Positions 1 through 12,985 of a stretch of 64,000 nucleotides of DNA are shown piece by piece (within the stretch, counting starts at the first letter, position 1; each line of letters starts with the position of its first letter). Below the pieces are notes generated by a model. It was given only the letters and a program-made list of their open reading frames with translations, was not told where the DNA came from and made no database searches. Where the stretch lies: the NCBI GenBank assembly GCA_009746045.1, contig RPFO01000276.1, forward strand, positions 440,614 to 504,613. Direction: 5' to 3'. The DNA is from Mesostigma viride. Lineage: Eukaryota; Streptophyta; Mesostigmatophyceae; Mesostigmatales; Mesostigmataceae. Both the position numbers and the translations under genes were made by a program.

Positions 1-3000
1 AGTGAACATGGATGCATGCGAAGTGAACATGGATGCATGCGAAGTGAACATGGATGCATGCGAAGTGAACATGGATGCATGCGAAGTGAACATGGATGCA
101 TGCGAAGTGAACATGGATGCATGCGAAGTGAACATGGATGCATGCGAAGTGAACATGGATGCATGCGAAGTGAACATGGATGCATGCGAAGTGAACATGG
201 ATGCATGCGAAGTGAACATGGATGCATGCGAAGTGAACATGGATGCATGCGAAGTGAACATGGATGCATGCGAAGTGAACATGGATGCATGCGAAGTGAA
301 CATGGATGCATGCGAAGTGAACATGGATGCATGCGAAGTGAACATGGATGCATGCGAAGTGAACATGGATGCATGCGAAGTGAACATGGATGCATGCGAA
401 GTGAACATGGATGCATGCGAAGTGAACATGGATGCATGCGAAGTGAACATGGATGCATGCGAAGTGAACATGGATGCATGCGAAGTGAACATGGATGCAT
501 GCGAAGTGAACATGGATGCATGCGAAGTGAACATGGATGCATGCGAAGTGAACATGGATGCATGCGAAGTGAACATGGATGCATGCGAAGTGAACATGGA
601 TGCATGCGAAGTGAACATGGATGCATGCGAAGTGAACATGGATGCATGCGAAGTGAACATGGATGCATGCGAAGTGAACATGGATGCATGCGAAGTGAAC
701 ATGGATGCATGCGAAGTGAACATGGATGCATGCGAAGTGAACATGGATGCATGCGAAGTGAACATGGATGCATGCGAAGTGAACATGGATGCATGCGAAG
801 TGAACATGGATGCATGCGAAGTGAACATGGATGCATGCGAAGTGAACATGGATGCATGCGAAGTGAACATGGATGCATGCGAAGTGAACATGGATGCATG
901 CGAAGTGAACATGGATGCATGCGAAGTGAACATGGATGCATGCGAAGTGAACATGGATGCATGCGAAGTGAACATGGATGCATGCGAAGTGAACATGGAT
1001 GCATGCGAAGTGAACATGGATGCATGCGAAGTGAACATGGATGCATGCGAAGTGAACATGGATGCATGCGAAGTGAACATGGATGCATGCGAAGTGAACA
1101 TGGATGCATGCGAAGTGAACATGGATGCATGCGAAGTGAACATGGATGCATGCGAAGTGAACATGGATGCATGCGAAGTGAACATGGATGCATGCGAAGT
1201 GAACATGGATGCATGCGAAGTGAACATGGATGCATGCGAAGTGAACATGGATGCATGCGAAGTGAACATGGATGCATGCGAAGTGAACATGGATGCATGC
1301 GAAGTGAACATGGATGCATGCGAAGTGAACATGGATGCATGCGAAGTGAACATGGATGCATGCGAAGTGAACATGGATGCATGCGAAGTGAACATGGATG
1401 CATGCGAAGTGAACATGGATGCATGCGAAGTGAACATGGATGCATGCGAAGTGAACATGGATGCATGCGAAGTGAACATGGATGCATGCGAAGTGAACAT
1501 GGATGCATGCGAAGTGAACATGGATGCATGCGAAGTGAACATGGATGCATGCGAAGTGAACATGGATGCATGCGAAGTGAACATGGATGCATGCGAAGTG
1601 AACATGGATGCATGCGAAGTGAACATGGATGCATGCGAAGTGAACATGGATGCATGCGAAGTGAACATGGATGCATGCGAAGTGAACATGGATGCATGCG
1701 AAGTGAACATGGATGCATGCGAAGTGAACATGGATGCATGCGAAGTGAACATGGATGCATGCGAAGTGAACATGGATGCATGCGAAGTGAACATGGATGC
1801 ATGCGAAGTGAACATGGATGCATGCGAAGTGAACATGGATGCATGCGAAGTGAACATGGATGCATGCGAAGTGAACATGGATGCATGCGAAGTGAACATG
1901 GATGCATGCGAAGTGAACATGGATGCATGCGAAGTGAACATGGATGCATGCGAAGTGAACATGGATGCATGCGAAGTGAACATGGATGCATGCGAAGTGA
2001 ACATGGATGCATGCGAAGTGAACATGGATGCATGCGAAGTGAACATGGATGCATGCGAAGTGAACATGGATGCATGCGAAGTGAACATGGATGCATGCGA
2101 AGTGAACATGGATGCATGCGAAGTGAACATGGATGCATGCGAAGTGAACATGGATGCATGCGAAGTGAACATGGATGCATGCGAAGTGAACATGGATGCA
2201 TGCGAAGTGAACATGGATGCATGCGAAGTGAACATGGATGCATGCGAAGTGAACATGGATGCATGCGAAGTGAACATGGATGCATGCGAAGTGAACATGG
2301 ATGCATGCGAAGTGAACATGGATGCATGCGAAGTGAACATGGATGCATGCGAAGTGAACATGGATGCATGCGAAGTGAACATGGATGCATGCGAAGTGAA
2401 CATGGATGCATGCGAAGTGAACATGGATGCATGCGAAGTGAACATGGATGCATGCGAAGTGAACATGGATGCATGCGAAGTGAACATGGATGCATGCGAA
2501 GTGAACATGGATGCATGCGAAGTGAACATGGATGCATGCGAAGTGAACATGGATGCATGCGAAGTGAACATGGATGCATGCGAAGTGAACATGGATGCAT
2601 GCGAAGTGAACATGGATGCATGCGAAGTGAACATGGATGCATGCGAAGTGAACATGGATGCATGCGAAGTGAACATGGATGCATGCGAAGTGAACATGGA
2701 TGCATGCGAAGTGAACATGGATGCATGCGAAGTGAACATGGATGCATGCGAAGTGAACATGGATGCATGCGAAGTGAACATGGATGCATGCGAAGTGAAC
2801 ATGGATGCATGCGAAGTGAACATGGATGCATGCGAAGTGAACATGGATGCATGCGAAGTGAACATGGATGCATGCGAAGTGAACATGGATGCATGCGAAG
2901 TGAACATGGATGCATGCGAAGTGAACATGGATGCATGCGAAGTGAACATGGATGCATGCGAAGTGAACATGGATGCATGCGAAGTGAACATGGATGCATG

Positions 3001-6000
3001 CGAAGTGAACATGGATGCATGCGAAGTGAACATGGATGCATGCGAAGTGAACATGGATGCATGCGAAGTGAACATGGATGCATGCGAAGTGAACATGGAT
3101 GCATGCGAAGTGAACATGGATGCATGCGAAGTGAACATGGATGCATGCGAAGTGAACATGGATGCATGCGAAGTGAACATGGATGCATGCGAAGTGAACA
3201 TGGATGCATGCGAAGTGAACATGGATGCATGCGAAGTGAACATGGATGCATGCGAAGTGAACATGGATGCATGCGAAGTGAACATGGATGCATGCGAAGT
3301 GAACATGGATGCATGCGAAGTGAACATGGATGCATGCGAAGTGAACATGGATGCATGCGAAGTGAACATGGATGCATGCGAAGTGAACATGGATGCATGC
3401 GAAGTGAACATGGATGCATGCGAAGTGAACATGGATGCATGCGAAGTGAACATGGATGCATGCGAAGTGAACATGGATGCATGCGAAGTGAACATGGATG
3501 CATGCGAAGTGAACATGGATGCATGCGAAGTGAACATGGATGCATGCGAAGTGAACATGGATGCATGCGAAGTGAACATGGATGCATGCGAAGTGAACAT
3601 GGATGCATGCGAAGTGAACATGGATGCATGCGAAGTGAACATGGATGCATGCGAAGTGAACATGGATGCATGCGAAGTGAACATGGATGCATGCGAAGTG
3701 AACATGGATGCATGCGAAGTGAACATGGATGCATGCGAAGTGAACATGGATGCATGCGAAGTGAACATGGATGCATGCGAAGTGAACATGGATGCATGCG
3801 AAGTGAACATGGATGCATGCGAAGTGAACATGGATGCATGCGAAGTGAACATGGATGCATGCGAAGTGAACATGGATGCATGCGAAGTGAACATGGATGC
3901 ATGCGAAGTGAACATGGATGCATGCGAAGTGAACATGGATGCATGCGAAGTGAACATGGATGCATGCGAAGTGAACATGGATGCATGCGAAGTGAACATG
4001 GATGCATGCGAAGTGAACATGGATGCATGCGAAGTGAACATGGATGCATGCGAAGTGAACATGGATGCATGCGAAGTGAACATGGATGCATGCGAAGTGA
4101 ACATGGATGCATGCGAAGTGAACATGGATGCATGCGAAGTGAACATGGATGCATGCGAAGTGAACATGGATGCATGCGAAGTGAACATGGATGCATGCGA
4201 AGTGAACATGGATGCATGCGAAGTGAACATGGATGCATGCGAAGTGAACATGGATGCATGCGAAGTGAACATGGATGCATGCGAAGTGAACATGGATGCA
4301 TGCGAAGTGAACATGGATGCATGCGAAGTGAACATGGATGCATGCGAAGTGAACATGGATGCATGCGAAGTGAACATGGATGCATGCGAAGTGAACATGG
4401 ATGCATGCGAAGTGAACATGGATGCATGCGAAGTGAACATGGATGCATGCGAAGTGAACATGGATGCATGCGAAGTGAACATGGATGCATGCGAAGTGAA
4501 CATGGATGCATGCGAAGTGAACATGGATGCATGCGAAGTGAACATGGATGCATGCGAAGTGAACATGGATGCATGCGAAGTGAACATGGATGCATGCGAA
4601 GTGAACATGGATGCATGCGAAGTGAACATGGATGCATGCGAAGTGAACATGGATGCATGCGAAGTGAACATGGATGCATGCGAAGTGAACATGGATGCAT
4701 GCGAAGTGAACATGGATGCATGCGAAGTGAACATGGATGCATGCGAAGTGAACATGGATGCATGCGAAGTGAACATGGATGCATGCGAAGTGAACATGGA
4801 TGCATGCGAAGTGAACATGGATGCATGCGAAGTGAACATGGATGCATGCGAAGTGAACATGGATGCATGCGAAGTGAACATGGATGCATGCGAAGTGAAC
4901 ATGGATGCATGCGAAGTGAACATGGATGCATGCGAAGTGAACATGGATGCATGCGAAGTGAACATGGATGCATGCGAAGTGAACATGGATGCATGCGAAG
5001 TGAACATGGATGCATGCGAAGTGAACATGGATGCATGCGAAGTGAACATGGATGCATGCGAAGTGAACATGGATGCATGCGAAGTGAACATGGATGCATG
5101 CGAAGTGAACATGGATGCATGCGAAGTGAACATGGATGCATGCGAAGTGAACATGGATGCATGCGAAGTGAACATGGATGCATGCGAAGTGAACATGGAT
5201 GCATGCGAAGTGAACATGGATGCATGCGAAGTGAACATGGATGCATGCGAAGTGAACATGGATGCATGCGAAGTGAACATGGATGCATGCGAAGTGAACA
5301 TGGATGCATGCGAAGTGAACATGGATGCATGCGAAGTGAACATGGATGCATGCGAAGTGAACATGGATGCATGCGAAGTGAACATGGATGCATGCGAAGT
5401 GAACATGGATGCATGCGAAGTGAACATGGATGCATGCGAAGTGAACATGGATGCATGCGAAGTGAACATGGATGCATGCGAAGTGAACATGGATGCATGC
5501 GAAGTGAACATGGATGCATGCGAAGTGAACATGGATGCATGCGAAGTGAACATGGATGCATGCGAAGTGAACATGGATGCATGCGAAGTGAACATGGATG
5601 CATGCGAAGTGAACATGGATGCATGCGAAGTGAACATGGATGCATGCGAAGTGAACATGGATGCATGCGAAGTGAACATGGATGCATGCGAAGTGAACAT
5701 GGATGCATGCGAAGTGAACATGGATGCATGCGAAGTGAACATGGATGCATGCGAAGTGAACATGGATGCATGCGAAGTGAACATGGATGCATGCGAAGTG
5801 AACATGGATGCATGCGAAGTGAACATGGATGCATGCGAAGTGAACATGGATGCATGCGAAGTGAACATGGATGCATGCGAAGTGAACATGGATGCATGCG
5901 AAGTGAACATGGATGCATGCGAAGTGAACATGGATGCATGCGAAGTGAACATGGATGCATGCGAAGTGAACATGGATGCATGCGAAGTGAACATGGATGC

Positions 6001-8990
6001 ATGCGAAGTGAACATGGATGCATGCGAAGTGAACATGGATGCATGCGAAGTGAACATGGATGCATGCGAAGTGAACATGGATGCATGCGAAGTGAACATG
6101 GATGCATGCGAAGTGAACATGGATGCATGCGAAGTGAACATGGATGCATGCGAAGTGAACATGGATGCATGCGAAGTGAACATGGATGCATGCGAAGTGA
6201 ACATGGATGCATGCGAAGTGAACATGGATGCATGCGAAGTGAACATGGATGCATGCGAAGTGAACATGGATGCATGCGAAGTGAACATGGATGCATGCGA
6301 AGTGAACATGGATGCATGCGAAGTGAACATGGATGCATGCGAAGTGAACATGGATGCATGCGAAGTGAACATGGATGCATGCGAAGTGAACATGGATGCA
6401 TGCGAAGTGAACATGGATGCATGCGAAGTGAACATGGATGCATGCGAAGTGAACATGGATGCATGCGAAGTGAACATGGATGCATGCGAAGTGAACATGG
6501 ATGCATGCGAAGTGAACATGGATGCATGCGAAGTGAACATGGATGCATGCGAAGTGAACATGGATGCATGCGAAGTGAACATGGATGCATGCGAAGTGAA
6601 CATGGATGCATGCGAAGTGAACATGGATGCATGCGAAGTGAACATGGATGCATGCGAAGTGAACATGGATGCATGCGAAGTGAACATGGATGCATGCGAA
6701 GTGAACATGGATGCATGCGAAGTGAACATGGATGCATGCGAAGTGAACATGGATGCATGCGAAGTGAACATGGATGCATGCGAAGTGAACATGGATGCAT
6801 GCGAAGTGAACATGGATGCATGCGAAGTGAACATGGATGCATGCGAAGTGAACATGGATGCATGCGAAGTGAACATGGATGCATGCGAAGTGAACATGGA
6901 TGCATGCGAAGTGAACATGGATGCATGCGAAGTGAACATGGATGCATGCGAAGTGAACATGGATGCATGCGAAGTGAACATGGATGCATGCGAAGTGAAC
7001 ATGGATGCATGCGAAGTGAACATGGATGCATGCGAAGTGAACATGGATGCATGCGAAGTGAACATGGATGCATGCGAAGTGAACATGGATGCATGCGAAG
7101 TGAACATGGATGCATGCGAAGTGAACATGGATGCATGCGAAGTGAACATGGATGCATGCGAAGTGAACATGGATGCATGCGAAGTGAACATGGATGCATG
7201 CGAAGTGAACATGGATGCATGCGAAGTGAACATGGATGCATGCGAAGTGAACATGGATGCATGCGAAGTGAACATGGATGCATGCGAAGTGAACATGGAT
7301 GCATGCGAAGTGAACATGGATGCATGCGAAGTGAACATGGATGCATGCGAAGTGAACATGGATGCATGCGAAGTGAACATGGATGCATGCGAAGTGAACA
7401 TGGATGCATGCGAAGTGAACATGGATGCATGCGAAGTGAACATGGATGCATGCGAAGTGAACATGGATGCATGCGAAGTGAACATGGATGCATGCGAAGT
7501 GAACATGGATGCATGCGAAGTGAACATGGATGCATGCGAAGTGAACATGGATGCATGCGAAGTGAACATGGATGCATGCGAAGTGAACATGGATGCATGC
7601 GAAGTGAACATGGATGCATGCGAAGTGAACATGGATGCATGCGAAGTGAACATGGATGCATGCGAAGTGAACATGGATGCATGCGAAGTGAACATGGATG
7701 CATGCGAAGTGAACATGGATGCATGCGAAGTGAACATGGATGCATGCGAAGTGAACATGGATGCATGCGAAGTGAACATGGATGCATGCGAAGTGAACAT
7801 GGATGCATGCGAAGTGAACATGGATGCATGCGAAGTGAACATGGATGCTGCATGCGAAGTGAACATGGATGCATGCGAAGTGAACATGGATGCATGCGAA
7901 GTGAACATGGATGCATGCGAAGTGAACATGGATGCATGCGAAGTGAACATGGATGCATGCGAAGTGAACATGGATGCATGCGAAGTGAACATGGATGCAT
8001 GCGAAGTGAACATGGATGCATGCGAAGTGAACATGGATGCATGCGAAGTGAACATGGATGCATGCATGCGAAGTGAACATGGATGCATGCGAAGTGAACA
8101 TGGATGCATGCGAAGTGAACATGGATGCATGCGAAGTGAACATGGATGCATGCGAAGTGAACATGGATGCATGCGAAGTGAACATGGATGCATGCGAAGT
8201 GAACATGGATGCATGCGAAGTGAACATGGATGCATGCGAAGTGAACATGGATGCATGCGAAGTGAACATGGATGCATGCATGAAGTGAACATGGATGCAT
8301 GCGAAGTGAACATGGATGCATGCGAAGTGAACATGGATGCATGCGAAGTGAACATGGATGCATGCGAAGTGAACATGGATGCATGCGAAGTGAACATGGA
8401 TGCATGCGAAGTGAACATGGATGCATGCGAAGTGAACATGGATGCATGCGAAGTGAACATGGATGCATGCGAAGTGAACATGGATGCATGCGAAGTGAAC
8501 ATGGATGCATGCGAAGTGAACATGGATGCATGCGAAGTGAACATGGATGCATGCGAAGTGAACATGGATGCATGCGAAGTGAACATGGATGCATGCGAAG
8601 TGAACATGGATGCATGCGAAGTGAACATGGATGCATGCGAAGTGAACATGGATGCATGCGAAGTGAACATGGATGCATGCGAAGTGAACATGGATGCATG
8701 CGAAGTGAACATGGATGCATGCGAAGTGAACATGGATGCATGCGAAGTGAACATGGATGCATGCGAAGTGAACATGGATGCATGCGAAGTGAACATGGAT
8801 GCATGCGAAGTGAACATGGATGCATGCGAAGTGAACATGGATGCATGCGAAGTGAACATGGATGCATGCGAAGTGAACATGGATGCATGCGAAGTGAACA
8901 TGGATGCATGCGAAGTGAACATGGATGCATGCGAAGTGAACATGGATGCATGCGAAGTGAACATGGATGCATGCGAAGTGAACATGGATG
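1..8990. repeat. 21-bp satellite array, homogeneous part
   Basis: Head-to-tail 21-bp unit that begins GAAGTGAACATGG and ends ATGCATGC. From base 1 to 7,848 (about 373 copies) I see no deviation. The first changes are a 3-bp insertion near 7,849, a 4-bp insertion near 8,061 and a small rearrangement near 8,278. The array starts before the window. Two forward frames and all three reverse frames lack stops because the unit length is divisible by three, so the very long open frames here are not evidence of a gene. Confidence 0.97.
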
Positions 8991-11900
8991 CCCGCTGCAT
9001 GCGAAGTGAACATGGATGCATGCGAAGTGAACATGGATGCATGCGAAGTGAACATGGATGCATGCGAAGTGAACATGGATGCATGCGAAGTGAACATGGA
9101 TGCATGCGAAGTGAACATGGATGCCCGCTGCATGAAGTGAACATGGATGCATGCGAAGTGAACATGGATGCATGCGAAGTGAACATGGATGCATGCGAAG
9201 TGAACATGGATGCATGCGAAGTGAACATGGATGCATGCGAAGTGAACATGGATGCATGCGAAGTGAACATGGATGCATGCGAAGTGAACATGGATGCCCG
9301 CTGCATGCGAAGTGAACATGGCTGCATGCGAAGTGAACATGGATGCATGCGAAGTGAACATGGATGCATGCGAAGTGAACATGGATGCATGCGAAGTGAA
9401 CATGGATGCATGCGAAGTGAACATGGATGCATGCGAAGTGAACATGGATGCATGCGAAGTGAACATGGATGCATGCGAAGTGAACATGGATGCATGCGAA
9501 GTGAACATGGATGCATGCGAAGTGAACATGGATGCATGCGAAGTGAACATGGATGCATGCGAAGTGAACATGGATGCATGCGAAGTGAACATGGATGCAT
9601 GCGAAGTGAACATGGATGCATGCGAAGTGAACATGGATGCATGCGAAGTGAACATGGATGCATGCGAAGTGAACATGGATGCATGCGAAGTGAACATGGA
9701 TGCATGCGAAGTGAACATGGATGCATGCGAAGTGAACATGGATGCCCGCTGCATGCGAAGTGAACATGGATGCATGCGAAGTGAACATGGATGCATGCGA
9801 AGTGAACATGGATGCATGCGAAGTGAACATGGATGCATGCGAAGTGAACATGGATGCATGCGAAGTGAACATGGATGCATGCGAAGTGAACATGGATGCA
9901 TGCGAAGTGAACATGGATGCATGCGAAGTGAACATGGATGCATGCGAAGTGAACATGGATGCATGCGAAGTGAACATGGATGCCCGCTGCATGCGAAGTG
10001 AACATGGATGCATGCGAAGTGAACATGGATGCATGCGAAGTGAACATGGATGCATGCGAAGTGAACATGGATGCATGCGAAGTGAACATGGATGCATGCG
10101 AAGTGAACATGGATGCATGCGAAGTGAACATGGATGCATGCGAAGTGAACATGGATGCATGCGAAGTGAACATGGATGCATGCGAAGTGAACATGGATGC
10201 ATGCGAAGTGAACATGGATGCATGCGAAGTGAACATGGATGCATGCGAAGTGAACATGGATGCATGCGAAGTGAACATGGATGCATGCGAAGTGAACATG
10301 GATGCATGCGAAGTGAACATGGATGCATGCGAAGTGAACATGGATGCATGCGAAGTGAACATGGATGCATGCGAAGTGAACATGGATGCATGCGAAGTGA
10401 ACATGGATGCATGCGAAGTGAACATGGATGCATGCGAAGTGAACATGGATGCATGCGAAGTGAACATGGATGCATGCGAAGTGAACATGGATGCATGCGA
10501 AGTGAACATGGATGCATGCGAAGTGAACATGGATGCATGCGAAGTGAACATGGATGCATGCGAAGTGAACATGGATGCCCGCTGCATGCGAAGTGAACAT
10601 GGATGCATGCGAAGTGAACATGGATGCATGCGAAGTGAACATGGATGCATGCGAAGTGAACATGGATGCATGCGAAGTGAACATGGATGCATGCGAAGTG
10701 AACATGGATGCATGCGAAGTGAACATGGATGCATGCGAAGTGAACATGGATGCATGCGAAGTGAACATGGATGCCCGCTGCATGCGAAGTGAACATGGAT
10801 GCATGCGAAGTGAACATGGATGCCCGCTGCATGCGAAGTGAACATGGATGCATGCGAAGTGAACATGGATGCATGCGAAGTGAACATGGATGCATGCGAA
10901 GTGAACATGGATGCATGCGAAGTGAACATGGATGCATGCGAAGTGAACATGGATGCCCGCTGCATGCGAAGTGAACATGGATGCATGCGAAGTGAACATG
11001 GATGCATGCGAAGTGAACATGGATGCATGCGAAGTGAACATGGATGCATGCGAAGTGAACATGGATGCATGCGAAGTGAACATGGATGCATGCGAAGTGA
11101 ACATGGATGCATGCGAAGTGAACATGGATGCATGCGAAGTGAACATGGATGCATGCGAAGTGAACATGGATGCATGCGAAGTGAACATGGATGCATGCGA
11201 AGTGAACATGGATGCATGCGAAGTGAACATGGATGCATGCGAAGTGAACATGGATGCCCGCTGCATGCGAAGTGAACATGGATGCATGCGAAGTGAACAT
11301 GGATGCCCGCTGCATGCGAAGTGAACATGGATGCATGCGAAGTGAACATGGATGCATGCGAAGTGAACATGGATGCATGCGAAGTGAACATGGATGCATG
11401 CGAAGTGAACATGGATGCATGCGAAGTGAACATGGATGCATGCGAAGTGAACATGGATGCATGCGAAGTGAACATGGATGCATGCGAAGTGAACATGGAT
11501 GCATGCGAAGTGAACATGGATGCATGCGAAGTGAACATGGATGCATGCGAAGTGAACATGGATGCATGCGAAGTGAACATGGATGCATGCGAAGTGAACA
11601 TGGATGCATGCGAAGTGAACATGGATGCATGCGAAGTGAACATGGATGCATGCGAAGTGAACATGGATGCATGCGAAGTGAACATGGATGCATGCGAAGT
11701 GAACATGGATGCATGCGAAGTGAACATGGATGCATGCGAAGTGAACATGGATGCATGCGAAGTGAACATGGATGCATGCGAAGTGAACATGGATGCATGC
11801 GAAGTGAACATGGATGCATGCGAAGTGAACATGGATGCATGCGAAGTGAACATGGATGCATGCGAAGTGAACATGGATGCCCGCTGCATGCGAAGTGAAC

Positions 11901-12693
11901 ATGGATGCATGCGAAGTGAACATGGATGCATGCGAAGTGAACATGGATGCATGCGAAGTGAACATGGATGCATGCGAAGTGAACATGGATGCATGCGAAG
12001 TGAACATGGATGCATGCGAAGTGAACATGGATGCATGCGAAGTGAACATGGATGCATGCGAAGTGAACATGGATGCATGCGAAGTGAACATGGATGCATG
12101 CGAAGTGAACATGGATGCATGCGAAGTGAACATGGATGCATGCGAAGTGAACATGGATGCATGCGAAGTGAACATGGATGCATGCGAAGTGAACATGGAT
12201 GCATGCGAAGTGAACATGGATGCATGCGAAGTGAACATGGATGCATGCGAAGTGAACATGGATGCATGCGAAGTGAACATGGATGCATGCGAAGTGAACA
12301 TGGATGCATGCGAAGTGAACATGGATGCATGCGAAGTGAACATGGATGCATGCGAAGTGAACATGGATGCATGCGAAGTGAACATGGATGCATGCGAAGT
12401 GAACATGGATGCATGCGAAGTGAACATGGATGCATGCGAAGTGAACATGGATGCATGCGAAGTGAACATGGATGCCCGCTGCATGCGAAGTGAACATGGA
12501 TGCATGCGAAGTGAACATGGATGCATGCGAAGTGAACATGGATGCATGCGAAGTGAACATGGATGCATGCGAAGTGAACATGGATGCCCGCTGCATGCGA
12601 AGTGAACATGGATGCATGCAAAGTGAACATGGATGCCCGCTGCATGCGAAGTGAACATGGATGCCCGCCGCATGCGAAGCGAACAGGGATGCC
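8991..12693. repeat. 21-bp satellite array, edge with 28-bp variant units
   Basis: Same 21-bp unit, but single units carry a 7-bp insertion (CCGCTGC after GATGC), giving 28-bp variants. They occur near 8,991, 9,124, 9,297, 9,745, 9,983, 10,578, 10,774, 10,823, 10,956, 11,257, 11,306, 11,880, 12,475, 12,587, 12,636 and 12,664. Spacings are whole numbers of 21 plus 7; the 9,124-9,297 interval is 2 bp short. The last two units have several substitutions before unique sequence starts near 12,694, so divergence rises toward the array edge. Confidence 0.95.
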
Positions 12694-12985
12694 TCGCTCT
12701 GCCTGCTGCTTACCTCTGCCTGCTGGGTACAGCCCAGATGCAACAAGGGGGTGCTGCATGTGTATGCTCAAGCCGGACACGCTTCTGTGTGTCCCCAGCG
12801 TCAGAGAAGTTCAAGAGGTGGACGCGTGGGGGGGGCTGTGGTGTGCTGGAGAGTAGGGCGAGCTGGCTCGTATATGTGTGTGCAGCGGAAAGGGTAGCCC
12901 GCGTGCATGCTGCCTGCTGTAAGTGCGCACATGCTGACTCCAGCAGCTACCAGCTGTCGCCATCCTGTAGCATCACCGGTCCGAC
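12694..12985. other. unique flank of the satellite, no feature seen
   Basis: Single-copy sequence between the satellite and the first candidate coding exon. An in-frame TAG at about 12,968-12,970 lies just upstream of the ATG at 12,986. I recognised no promoter element. Confidence 0.6.

Noticed and set aside
2-12654. Open frames of up to 3,253 codons in the 21-bp satellite
   Set aside because: They follow from a stop-free 21-bp unit; both forward frames and all reverse frames are open, and no domain, signal peptide or non-repeat coding part exists.
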